Assembly (NCBI GenBank): GCA_947502145.1
Contig: CANMYO010000001.1
Span: 1,728,238-1,792,237, forward strand
Direction: 5' to 3'
Length of the DNA: 64,000 nucleotides
DNA from: an uncultured Paracoccaceae bacterium
Lineage (GTDB): Bacteria; Pseudomonadota; Alphaproteobacteria; Rhodobacterales; Rhodobacteraceae
Below the pieces are notes generated by a model. It did not search any database. It worked only from the letters and a program-made list of their open reading frames with translations, and was not told the origin of the DNA. Below, piece by piece: positions 44,652 to 52,984 of the stretch (the first letter of the stretch is position 1; every line of letters begins with the position of its first letter). The translations under genes were made by a program, and so were the position numbers.

Positions 44652-45869
44652 TTATTCTGCTGAGATGACGACGGCATCCTGGATCAGCTCTGCAAACGCC
44701 TCTGGTGTCATTTCACCAAGGAACAGTGCAGCCGTGTTCTGCTGCGCAACCGCCCAGACGTTCCCGGTTTCGGGCAATTCGTAAAAGACGCGCATGTCAT
44801 TGCTGCGTGCGGCCTCGATAAACTCCTCCAGGATGCGGTTTTCTGCGGGAACCACGTTCTTGTTGGTGGTCATTGTGATCGTGTCGACCACCATTTGTTG
44901 GGCTTCGTCGCCCATCATCCATTGCAGGAATGTTTTGGCCGCCTCAGGGTGCTCACTTTCAGAGTTGATGAGATAGATATACTCAAGTCCCGTGACGGTC
45001 GCGGCCGGATTGTCGCCAACACCGGGGAACGGCACGACACCCAAATCAACGTCGGGGTTGATTTCCTGATAGCCAGCGTAGTCGGCCGAACCGCCGGGCA
45101 TCATCGCGCCCTGACCCAATGCGGCAAGAGCTTTGCCTTCTACGTAAGGAGTCGACAGGGCGCCGGGCTGCATGCAGTCGCCAATTTGCTGCAAGAAACG
45201 CGCGGCCTCTACCAGATCGGGGTCCGTGAATTTCCGCTCGCCACGGCGCAATTCGGCAAACCCGTCAACACCCAGTACTGAGGCGGTCAGCATCATGTAC
45301 ATGAACGATGGGACAATGCCATCGGACGCCGGTACGATCAGAGGTGTCACGCCCTGATCTTTCATCGCCGCGCACATCTCAAGGAACTCGGCCTGATTGG
45401 TAGGCGGGGTCATGCCAAGGTCTTCAAAGATGTTACGGTGGTAATAGAGACCGACGGAGTATGTGCCCAGAATTGGCACGCCATACACAGACCCGTCCTG
45501 ATCAATAGCATCGGCGGCAGAGGCCCGAAGACTGGACAGATCAAGCTGACCGGTCAAGTCCATCGCGTAACCCGCCTTTGCTGCGGCAAGCGTTTCGGGG
45601 CCGGCGGGCAGGCCGAACAGGTCGGGTGCCTCACCAGCTGCAAGTGCTGTGTTCAACCGTGCGGAATAGTTAGTTCCCGCGATCTCTTCGAGGTCAATCT
45701 TGATGTCGGGATGGGCCGCTTCAAAGGCGCTTAGAATGGCCTCCGTGCGATCCTTCCACTCGGGATGCTGGTGCCACATGGTCAATGTGACCTCTTCGGC
45801 AAATGCGGGCGCGACTGCAGCGATCGATACAGCGCCGGCCAGAAGCCCTGTTATAAGTGATTGTTTCAT
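44652..45869 (-). CDS. ABC sugar importer 2, periplasmic binding protein
   Basis: A 405-residue family-1 solute-binding protein. The signal peptide is KQSLITGLLAGAVSIAAVAPAFA, with cleavage before EEVTLTMWHQHPEW. ALAAGEAPDLFGLPAG and the Trp-containing MGDEAQQMV region are typical of sugar binders. The ATG at 45869 has AGGAGGAACC upstream. The frame open to 46106 runs back into the ATPase gene and was discarded. The substrate is unknown; the neighbouring dehydratase and SDRs suggest a monosaccharide or aldonate. Confidence 0.92.
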   Translation of the reverse strand: MKQSLITGLLAGAVSIAAVAPAFAEEVTLTMWHQHPEWKDRTEAILSAFEAAHPDIKIDLEEIAGTNYSARLNTALAAGEAPDLFGLPAGPETLAAAKAGYAMDLTGQLDLSSLRASAADAIDQDGSVYGVPILGTYSVGLYYHRNIFEDLGMTPPTNQAEFLEMCAAMKDQGVTPLIVPASDGIVPSFMYMMLTASVLGVDGFAELRRGERKFTDPDLVEAARFLQQIGDCMQPGALSTPYVEGKALAALGQGAMMPGGSADYAGYQEINPDVDLGVVPFPGVGDNPAATVTGLEYIYLINSESEHPEAAKTFLQWMMGDEAQQMVVDTITMTTNKNVVPAENRILEEFIEAARSNDMRVFYELPETGNVWAVAQQNTAALFLGEMTPEAFAELIQDAVVISAE

Positions 45870-45924
45870 TGTGGTTCCTCCTGTTGGTGGGAAAGACGGG
45901 GCCTCCTGCCCCTTGTTGTCTTGG

Positions 45925-47112
45925 TTAAGGCGTGCGCAAGGCCCGCCCCGTTTTTGCATCGAAGAAATGCATGCGGGCGCAATCGACGGCGACAGCGACC
46001 GAGTCGTTGGTTTTGGCAGTTGACTGGGACGAAAAGCGACAGATGCAGGTAGCGTTCTGGACGCCATCAAGGGCGATTGTTTCAAGATCGTCACCGTCTT
46101 CATCAATCTGCACGGCGGGTGCCTTGAGCGAGATGTGGGCCATGTGGTCCGACCCGAGCGATTCCAAAAGTGAAATCGGGGCAGTCAATTGCTGGTCGGT
46201 TGGATGATCCGGTTTCAGTTCGGCATCTTCCAAATCTTCAGGACGCAGGCCGATGATGACCTCCTGGCCGACATATTCAGGAATTTGATTGTATTTGGAT
46301 TGAACAGCTGCAGGCACAGCAAGCGTTTGCCCACCCAAATTGACCGTCAGACCATCCGGACCCGGGGCCAGTTCAGCCCGAAACAGGTTCATGGCAGGGG
46401 AGCCGATGAAAGAAGCGACAAATGTATTTGCCGGATCATGGTACATCGTGTCGGGGGTTGCGACCTGCTGCAGGACGCCACCTCGCATCAATGCGACGCG
46501 ATCGCCCATTGTCATCGCTTCGACCTGATCATGGGTGACGTAGATCGTTGTGACCTTCAATTCCCGCTGAATCTGCGCAACTTCAGCACGCATTTTCACA
46601 CGCAGCTTGGCGTCAAGATTGGACAGTGGTTCGTCCATCAGGAAGACAGAAGGGCGTCGGATGATCGCGCGGCCCATCGCAACCCTTTGGCGCTGCCCGC
46701 CCGACAGCAGACCCGGTTTGCGATGAAGGTAGGATTCCAGTTGAAGCGTCTTGGCCACATCGGACACGCGCTGCACGATCTCGTCCTTGGCGACTTTGGC
46801 GATCTGCAAAGGAAAGGCAATGTTGTCGAAAACAGTTAGATGCGGATAAAGCGCGTAGGATTGGAATACCATTGCGATGTCGCGGTCCCGTGAGGCAAAA
46901 TCGTTGATCATCTGATCACCGATCCAGACTTCGCCGCCGCTGATGTCTTCCAATCCGCCGATCATCTTGAGCGCGGTTGACTTGCCGCATCCGGAGGGTC
47001 CGACCAGGACCAGAAATTCACCGTCTTCAATCTCGATGGACAGATCATCCAAAGCCGGAACATCTGTGCCCGCATAGGATTTGCTGAGTTTCTTTAGGCT
47101 AACTTTGGCCAT
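45925..47112 (-). CDS. ABC sugar importer 2, ATPase (UgpC/MsmK type)
   Basis: A 395-residue ATPase with [46 protein letters not shown] and [13 protein letters not shown]-terminal TOBE regulatory region (GLRPEDLEDAEL) is longer than average. It is first in the operon, 55 bases ahead of the binding protein, and 166 bases downstream of the gntR stop. Confidence 0.93.
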   Translation of the reverse strand: MAKVSLKKLSKSYAGTDVPALDDLSIEIEDGEFLVLVGPSGCGKSTALKMIGGLEDISGGEVWIGDQMINDFASRDRDIAMVFQSYALYPHLTVFDNIAFPLQIAKVAKDEIVQRVSDVAKTLQLESYLHRKPGLLSGGQRQRVAMGRAIIRRPSVFLMDEPLSNLDAKLRVKMRAEVAQIQRELKVTTIYVTHDQVEAMTMGDRVALMRGGVLQQVATPDTMYHDPANTFVASFIGSPAMNLFRAELAPGPDGLTVNLGGQTLAVPAAVQSKYNQIPEYVGQEVIIGLRPEDLEDAELKPDHPTDQQLTAPISLLESLGSDHMAHISLKAPAVQIDEDGDDLETIALDGVQNATCICRFSSQSTAKTNDSVAVAVDCARMHFFDAKTGRALRTP

Positions 47113-47278
47113 TCATCCCCTCACCTGCGAATGCGCGCCTGACAGATCAGTGGCAGTTCGCGTCCGTTGTCGGCGACTAAGATGCATATAATATGATCTA
47201 AATCAATATTTAATGTATCTTAACATTAATTTAGTATATTATTTGAGCAACCCGCAAAACCTGTTTTATTGAGGGGGG
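47113..47278. promoter_or_regulatory. AT-rich regulatory region of ABC importer 2
   Basis: This gap between gntR and the ATPase gene is far richer in A and T than its surroundings. It contains the perfect odd palindrome CATAT-A-ATATG (47185-47195) and TTAGTATATTATTT (47231-47244). The latter shares TATTATTT with the reverse complement of a stretch upstream of gntR (near 48090-48101). These are candidate operators of the FCD-type GntR, but none is proven. Confidence 0.45.
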
Positions 47279-47935
47279 TTAGTCCAAATTGCGTCGCGTC
47301 TTTAACTGCAGGTACATCTGATCGCCTGCGCCGCGCACATGGGCCTTGATGCACCCAATGGCACGTTCCTGATCATTGGAACGAAACGCGTCGAGCAGTT
47401 CACGATGTTCCTGCAAAATCTCGGCGTGGCGGGCCCGAGAGATCGGGACGCTCATTGCGAGCGCGTTGAGAATACGTCGCTGCAGTTTCCAGATGCCAAT
47501 GGCACGATTGTTATAATGCTTGCGGGCAATGAATTCGTGGAATCGCAGATCAAGTCCAGTGAACGCAGGTTTGTCTTCGACCGGTGTTTGTTCCAGTTCG
47601 TCTTGAATCGCCTCAAGCGCCTGCAGGTCTGACTCGGTACAGCTTTTGGCAAAAGTTTCGACAAAATAGGGTTCCATGAGTTGAAGAACCTCAAAAAGGT
47701 CGCGTAGTGAGTCCGCATCAAAGCTGGACACCGTCGCCCCCTTGTTCTGCTCAATTGTCACGATGCCCTCGCCTTGCAACAGGCGCAGCGCCTCGCGTAC
47801 CGGAATGATGGAAGTGCCGTATCGTGTGGCAAGCCCCTGCACCTTTAGACGCGTGCCGCCCGGAAACACTCCTGCACCAATATCCGCCAAGATACGTGAG
47901 TAGATAGAAGCGCTGTCATTCGTTGTTGATGTCAT
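47279..47935 (-). CDS. GntR-family regulator, FCD subfamily (copy A of a paralogous pair)
   Basis: A 218-residue protein. The winged helix reads IYSRILADIGAGV...VQGLATRYGTSIIPVREALRLLQGEGIV. The FCD domain carries LDLRFHEFIARKH and HRELLDAFRSND. It is clearly related to the regulator at 54692: both share IEQNKGA, then LEPYF/MEPYF and an HYN motif. The ATG at 47935 is used. It precedes ABC importer 2 and is divergent from the dehydratase at 48299, so it may control both. Confidence 0.9.
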   Translation of the reverse strand: MTSTTNDSASIYSRILADIGAGVFPGGTRLKVQGLATRYGTSIIPVREALRLLQGEGIVTIEQNKGATVSSFDADSLRDLFEVLQLMEPYFVETFAKSCTESDLQALEAIQDELEQTPVEDKPAFTGLDLRFHEFIARKHYNNRAIGIWKLQRRILNALAMSVPISRARHAEILQEHRELLDAFRSNDQERAIGCIKAHVRGAGDQMYLQLKTRRNLD

Positions 47936-48298
47936 TCTATACCTTCCTGGCAATCGTATCGTCAGACGGGGCAGATACTATTGCAAAGCTTCGTAGTAAG
48001 TTTTCGAAAGGCAACCTGGTATCGCATTGTGCCGAGAATCAAGACATTCTTGTGATTGACTTGAGGTTCAGTATATATCTAAAAATCGAAAATAATATAT
48101 CAAAAGTGGAAAGTGCGTACTCAGCGTCCGATCAGCACGGGCGGGAATGCGCCTCGGACCCAGTGCTGAGAAGATTTCGCGCGAATGACCATTGAGGGTA
48201 GAAATGCAGGACCAACCAAGAAAGGGTCAGGGAATAACCGGCGCAATCACTATGACGATAGCACGCATCGCTGAGATGCGACAAGGAGCACAAGCCAG
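47936..48298. other. Intergenic region between gntR copy A and the dehydratase gene
   Basis: These 363 bases show no credible gene; a short open frame from 47923 has no coding features. The middle (48050-48110) is AT-rich with two ATATATC repeats (48073-48079 and 48095-48101, 22 bases apart, about two helical turns) that may be regulator sites. A good ribosome site (AAGGAG) precedes the dehydratase ATG. Confidence 0.5.
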
Positions 48299-49507
48299 AT
48301 GACCCTGTCACCAAATGTCGCAAAACCGGCCGTGATCACCGCATTGACGTCACGGCCACGCATCACGGCAATCAAGCCATACGCGGTATGGGTCGGCGGT
48401 CGAAATCAGTTGATCGTCAAGGTCGAGACCGATTGCGGCATCTACGGGTGGGGCGAAAGCGGGTTGTCAGGCCGGGAAAAAGCCGTGATCGGCGCATTGG
48501 AACACTTCGCGGAATACCTGATTGGGTCCGAGGCATTTCAAATTGGCGCCATCTGGCAGCGGATCTACCGCAGCCAGTATTTTGAAGGCGGGCGTGTGTT
48601 GCAGGCGGCACTGTCAGCCATAGATATTGCGCTGCACGATCTTAAGGGCAAGGCGCTGGGAATGCCCGTTTATGAGCTGTTGGGTGGGAGGCAACGCAAC
48701 CACGTGCAAACCTTTGCCAGCACAGCATCGACGCGTTTTGACACTGCGATCGAACAGGCCAAATCTTTGGTGGAGCGGGGGTGGAAATGCATTCGCGTTT
48801 TCCCCGATTTCAGCGAGACAACAACATTTGAGCCCCGTGACCACATCGCACCGACTGCCGCGATGTGTCGGGAAGTCCGCGAAGAATTGGGCGAGGGAAT
48901 CACGCTGGGCATTGATTGGCACCATCGTTTGTCGGTCGCGGAGGCTGCCTCATTCTGTCAGCGTATGCCACAGGGCACATTGGATTTCCTTGAGGAGCCG
49001 ATACGGGCGGAAACGCCAGAGGCTTACGAAGCGCTGCGCCGATTGACCGACATCGCCTTTGCGATCGGCGAAGAGTTTTCCAGCAAGTGGGATTTCCGTC
49101 CCTATGTCGAACGCGACATTCACCAATTCAACAGAGTTGATGTTTGCAATGTCGGTGGTCTGACAGAGGCGATGAAAGTCGCCGCAATGAGCGAGGCGCA
49201 TTATGTCGACCTGATGCCGCACAATCCGCTTGGCCCCATTTGCACGGCTGCCAGTGTGCATCTTTGCGCTGCGGTACCGAATTTTTCGTGGTTGGAGGTG
49301 CGCGCAACCTCCGACGGAGTTTACAGCATGGACAAGGCCGAGTGCCTGTTTCCGGTTCAGCATGAACTAAATGGCACGGTTTTTGACTGCACCGACGTCC
49401 CTGGTCTGGGTGTTGATGTGGACGAAGACCACGCCAAGGAGCTCTCGTTCAAGTTCTGGAACGCGCCTATGCTGCGCCGCAAGGATGGATCGGTTACAAA
49501 CTGGTAG
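48299..49507 (+). CDS. Enolase-superfamily aldonate dehydratase (galactonate dehydratase-like)
   Basis: A 402-residue protein. The capping domain has YGWGESGLSGRE (49-60). The barrel ligands are Asp206 and His208 in IDWHH, Glu232 in LEEP, Glu258 in GEEF, and a catalytic-type His308 in MPHNPLGP, the set seen in D-galactonate dehydratase and relatives. The usual KxK after barrel strand two is changed (CIRVFPD, 164-170), so the exact sugar acid is open. The family makes 2-keto-3-deoxy acids. It lies between two regulator genes and ahead of the kinase/enolase operon, so it probably supplies the substrate for the SDR/hydrolase steps. Confidence 0.88.
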   Translation: MTLSPNVAKPAVITALTSRPRITAIKPYAVWVGGRNQLIVKVETDCGIYGWGESGLSGREKAVIGALEHFAEYLIGSEAFQIGAIWQRIYRSQYFEGGRVLQAALSAIDIALHDLKGKALGMPVYELLGGRQRNHVQTFASTASTRFDTAIEQAKSLVERGWKCIRVFPDFSETTTFEPRDHIAPTAAMCREVREELGEGITLGIDWHHRLSVAEAASFCQRMPQGTLDFLEEPIRAETPEAYEALRRLTDIAFAIGEEFSSKWDFRPYVERDIHQFNRVDVCNVGGLTEAMKVAAMSEAHYVDLMPHNPLGPICTAASVHLCAAVPNFSWLEVRATSDGVYSMDKAECLFPVQHELNGTVFDCTDVPGLGVDVDEDHAKELSFKFWNAPMLRRKDGSVTNW

Positions 49508-49577
49508 CGTTCGATGCGGTAGGGTCAAGCGGGTTCAATTGCTGGCACTGCCTTTCACGGCGGTGGTGGTGCAGCGG

Positions 49578-50570
49578 CTAACGCAAGATCAGCCTTGCCG
49601 CAAAAGACGCTGACGCGGCTGATTCACCTGCCTCAAGGGCGACCATTTTCGCAGCGCGTTCTGCCAATTCGGTCACGGGAACCTGAATTGTGGAAACACC
49701 GTTGTCGACCCAGTCATAAAACGAAGGATCGCCATAGCCAATAAAGGCAATTTCCTGCGTGGTCCGGTTAGACCTTTCGAGAACGGCGCTCAGCACACCA
49801 TTTGAGATTTCAAAGCCGCCACAAACCATGGCTGTCGCGGTGCCACTGTCAATGATGTTTTTGGCATGGGATCGTCCCATAGCGAAGGTTGGTACGCCGG
49901 TGCGGATCAAAGATTCGGCGACATTTAAGCCGGCTGCTTCTGCGCCACGCAAAAAAGCATTCAGGCGATTTCGACCGCTCGATAGTTCGTGATTGGCGCC
50001 AATGTAGGCGATATCCTTGTGCCCGGCATTTGCGAGGTGTGTGACTGCCTCATTGATCGCGGGTCCGTCATCAACGAGCAGGGCGGCGGTCGATTCGGTA
50101 TCGTTATCCTGGCGGATCAATTCGATCACCCGCATCGTGCCAGCAAAGGGTGCGCCCTCGTTGCCATGCCGGAGGGCCGGGACCATAACGACAGAGGCTG
50201 CTTGGACCTCTTGCAGCCGATCCAAGGCTTGCTGTTGTGCGGTCAGGTCGTCATTCGTGAGGTGAATGATCAACTGCTGGGATTGCGCGTCACAGGCTGC
50301 GGCCATGTCATTGGCAAATCTGGCATAGAATTCGTTAACAATATTTGGCAGCAGAAGACCCACAATTTTTGGGGCATCACCACGCATCACCATTGCAACC
50401 GCGCTTTTGACATAGCCCAGTTCGCGCGCTCGTTTCTGCACAGCCGCGCGGGTTTCCTTTTGGACTTTGGGGCTATTCGCCAGCGCTCGCGACACGGTCA
50501 TGTGCGAGATGCCAAGATCATTTGCGATTGATTTTATCGTTACGCGGCTCAACGACCTACTCCTGTCCAT
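49578..50570 (-). CDS. LacI-family regulator of the kinase/enolase operon
   Basis: A 330-residue protein with helix-turn-helix IKSIANDLGISHMTVSRALANSP, a hinge region, and a periplasmic-binding-like effector domain (PKIVGLLLPNIVNEFYARF ... EIAFIGYGDPSFYDWVDNGVSTI). It is divergent from the kinase gene, and a perfect 16-bp palindrome lies between the two. The effector is probably a sugar or sugar-acid intermediate. Confidence 0.92.
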   Translation of the reverse strand: MDRSRSLSRVTIKSIANDLGISHMTVSRALANSPKVQKETRAAVQKRARELGYVKSAVAMVMRGDAPKIVGLLLPNIVNEFYARFANDMAAACDAQSQQLIIHLTNDDLTAQQQALDRLQEVQAASVVMVPALRHGNEGAPFAGTMRVIELIRQDNDTESTAALLVDDGPAINEAVTHLANAGHKDIAYIGANHELSSGRNRLNAFLRGAEAAGLNVAESLIRTGVPTFAMGRSHAKNIIDSGTATAMVCGGFEISNGVLSAVLERSNRTTQEIAFIGYGDPSFYDWVDNGVSTIQVPVTELAERAAKMVALEAGESAASASFAARLILR

Positions 50571-50622
50571 ATGCTCGTATCACGAAAAATGCGACCTTGA
50601 CAAAGATGAGATTAATATGAAA

Positions 50623-50638
50623 ATGTTCACGTGAACAT
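50623..50638. promoter_or_regulatory. LacI-type operator upstream of the kinase/enolase operon
   Basis: ATGTTCACGTGAACAT is a perfect 16-bp palindrome with a central CG. It lies 53 bases from the lacI-type start and 20 bases from the kinase start, positioned to block both promoters. Confidence 0.85.
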
Positions 50639-50657
50639 GACATTTGAGAACATTTGA

Positions 50658-51671
50658 ATGGCCCTGACGCTGACAGACAGATGCGCCGCTCTGATTGAAG
50701 AGCTCAACTTGGGCTCGGCGTCTGATTTGCGGGATGTTGAGGCGCTGACAGGCGGCGTTGCGTCCGATATCGCCGCCATCCGCATTGGTACGTCGCGATA
50801 CTGCGTCAAATTTGCATTGCCGAAATTGAAAGTCGCGGCCGACTGGCGTGCGCCATTGCACCGCAATGCAGCGGAATATGCTTGGTTGCAGGTCGCTGCA
50901 GAGGTTGTCCCCGAAAGCGCGGTCCGGCTATTTGGCCGCTCCGATCGTGCACATGGTTTCGCGATGGAGTTCGTCGCGGGCCCCGATATCTATCTGTGGA
51001 AGACGGCGCTTTTGGACGGGCAATCGCCCTGCGGCGAGGCTGGGGCAGTGGGCGATATGCTGGGTCGGATTCATGGTCATTCGGCGCGGCCTGGATTTGA
51101 TGACGCAGCATTTCAGAACCGTGATGATTTTCGTGCCCTGCGAATAGAACCTTATCTGACTTACACCGCCGGTAAGCATCCGAGTATTGCCGCAGAGCTG
51201 AGCAAGCTGGCCGAGCGGTTGTACGAGGGTCGGCAGGTTCTGGTGCATGGCGATGTCAGCCCCAAAAACATTCTGTTCCGAAAAGGTGGACCGGTCATTC
51301 TTGATGCGGAATGTGCGACAATGGGTGACGCCGCTTTTGATCCAACATTTTGCCTAAACCACCTTGTCTTGAAGGGTGTGCACATGCCGGCGCAACGTGC
51401 TGCAATATTTGCAGAAATCCCCAAGTTCTGGAGCGCCTACGCGCGAAATGTTGCATGGGAACCGGCAAATGACCTAGAGGCACGGGTTTGCCGATTGTTG
51501 CCTGCCCTGATGCTGGCGCGGGTCGATGGAAAATCACCTGTTGAGTATCTTGATGACGCGCGACGCGCGCAACTGCGCCAGGTGTCAGTTCCGATGATTA
51601 TTGAGCCGGCGGCCACCCTTGACGAATTGATGCAAGAACTGACCTCACGACTAAAGGATTTGGATGCGTGA
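50658..51671 (+). CDS. APH-fold small-molecule kinase
   Basis: A 337-residue phosphotransferase of the aminoglycoside/choline/methylthioribose-kinase fold. Lys51 (CVKFAL) would hold ATP. The Brenner motif VHGDVSPKNI gives catalytic Asp199 and Asn204, and ILDAECATMGDAAFD gives the metal-ligand Asp216. Resistance enzymes are not meant here, since the gene heads a catabolic operon with coupled enolase, hydrolase and SDR genes. The acceptor is unknown; glycerate or another short hydroxy acid is my inference from the downstream enolase. The ribosome site is weak (GAGAA about eight bases before the ATG). The stop overlaps the next start. Confidence 0.85.
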   Translation: MALTLTDRCAALIEELNLGSASDLRDVEALTGGVASDIAAIRIGTSRYCVKFALPKLKVAADWRAPLHRNAAEYAWLQVAAEVVPESAVRLFGRSDRAHGFAMEFVAGPDIYLWKTALLDGQSPCGEAGAVGDMLGRIHGHSARPGFDDAAFQNRDDFRALRIEPYLTYTAGKHPSIAAELSKLAERLYEGRQVLVHGDVSPKNILFRKGGPVILDAECATMGDAAFDPTFCLNHLVLKGVHMPAQRAAIFAEIPKFWSAYARNVAWEPANDLEARVCRLLPALMLARVDGKSPVEYLDDARRAQLRQVSVPMIIEPAATLDELMQELTSRLKDLDA

Positions 51672-52984
51672 CAGCGATTAACAGCATTAAGGCCCGGCGG
51701 GTCTGGGACTCTCGCGGTAAACCGACTGTTGAAGTTGATGTGACACTTGAGAACGGTATTCTGGGGCGTGCCATAGCACCCGCTGGTGCATCGCGCGGCA
51801 CGCGCGAGGCGGTCGATTTGCGCGACGGTGGTAAAACGCTGCGTGGGCAGAATGTTCAATCTGCACTTAATAGCGTGAATGGGCCAATCGCTGCAGCATT
51901 GGTCGGCCGCGACGTAAATGACCAAAGCGGCGCTGATCACGCGATCCTCGCGCTCGACAGCTCGCCATTGAAGGACAAACTGGGTGGAAACGCTACTGTT
52001 GCGACCTCCCTCGCTGTCCTGCACGCAGCCGCTGCGTCCGCCGGGCGACCACTTTGGCAGCATGTTGCCGAAACGACCGGATGCACACCAACCCTACCAT
52101 TGCCAGAGATTCAGATCTTTGGGGGAGGCGCCCATGCCGGTCGCCGTGTTGATATTCAGGATTTCATGATCATGGTGCCAGGCGCCGCCAGCTTTGATGA
52201 GGTCATGGAGATCACAAGCGAAGTCTATTTCGCCGCCGGTGACATCATGAAATCAAAGGGCAAGCTCGCCGGTGTCGCCGACGAAGGCGGGTGGTGGCCA
52301 AACTTTGACAGTAACGAAGAGGCCCTGGAAACGCTGATGCAGGCGATTGAAAAAGCAGGTGAAATCCCCGGAGAACGGGTTGTCATTTCACTTGATATTG
52401 CGGCATCTGAGTTCGGCAGCGATGGGCGTTACCGTTTGGCGCTTGAAGACCGTCAAATGGACAGTGCAGAGATGATCGAGATGCTGGGTCGCTGGTTGGA
52501 GACCTATCCGATCGCCTCGATCGAAGATCCGCTGGCTGAGAATGATATTGACGGGACAGTCGAGTTCACCCGGCGTTTCGGTGACCAAGTGCAGATTATC
52601 GGCGATGACTATCTGGTGACGAATGCAGATCTTGTGCGTGCCGCTCAGGACCAGGGGGCGTGCAATGCGGTGCTGATCAAGGTCAATCAGGCTGGCACAG
52701 TTTCAGAAAGTATTGATACGTTCCGCGCCGCCCGTTCAAAGGGATGGGGCGCAATTGTTTCTGCCCGTTCAGGTGAGACTGAGGATACGTCAATCAGCCA
52801 CCTGGCCACAGGATTGGGTGGTGGGCAGCTCAAAGTAGGCTCTTTCACCCGATCGGAACGGATGATCAAATGGAATGAATGCCTGCGGATTCAGGATGCA
52901 TTGGGCCGCGCCGCCTTCGTGGGCGGCGAGCCACTGGCAAGCACCTGGTGGGGCAAGAAAAATCAGAAGGATACAGCAGCATGA
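51668..52984 (+). CDS. Divergent enolase paralogue of a catabolic operon
   Basis: A 438-residue full-length enolase fold. Conserved: His156 (GGGAHA), Glu206 (ADEGG), metal ligands Asp243 (SLDIAASEF), Glu286 (IEDP) and Asp313 (IGDDYLVTN), catalytic Lys338 (LIKVNQAGT) and Lys401 (SERMIKWN). Changed: the canonical SHRSGE is SARSGE (Ala366), QEFM is QDFM (Asp165), and loop 1 reads GASRGTREAVDLRDG instead of GASTG-type. It is therefore probably not the housekeeping glycolytic enzyme but acts on a related 2-phospho-hydroxy acid, possibly unusual stereochemistry. It starts at GTG 51668 overlapping the kinase stop, and its TGA overlaps the next ATG. Confidence 0.88.
   Translation: MTAINSIKARRVWDSRGKPTVEVDVTLENGILGRAIAPAGASRGTREAVDLRDGGKTLRGQNVQSALNSVNGPIAAALVGRDVNDQSGADHAILALDSSPLKDKLGGNATVATSLAVLHAAAASAGRPLWQHVAETTGCTPTLPLPEIQIFGGGAHAGRRVDIQDFMIMVPGAASFDEVMEITSEVYFAAGDIMKSKGKLAGVADEGGWWPNFDSNEEALETLMQAIEKAGEIPGERVVISLDIAASEFGSDGRYRLALEDRQMDSAEMIEMLGRWLETYPIASIEDPLAENDIDGTVEFTRRFGDQVQIIGDDYLVTNADLVRAAQDQGACNAVLIKVNQAGTVSESIDTFRAARSKGWGAIVSARSGETEDTSISHLATGLGGGQLKVGSFTRSERMIKWNECLRIQDALGRAAFVGGEPLASTWWGKKNQKDTAA

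Noticed and set aside
47923..48195. A 90-codon frame between gntR copy A and the dehydratase
   Set aside because: It overlaps the gntR start on the other strand and runs through AT-rich regulatory DNA without coding features.
50658..51671. An aminoglycoside resistance gene, because of the APH fold
   Set aside because: The fold is shared by many metabolic kinases, and tight coupling to enolase, hydrolase and SDR genes makes a metabolic role far more likely.
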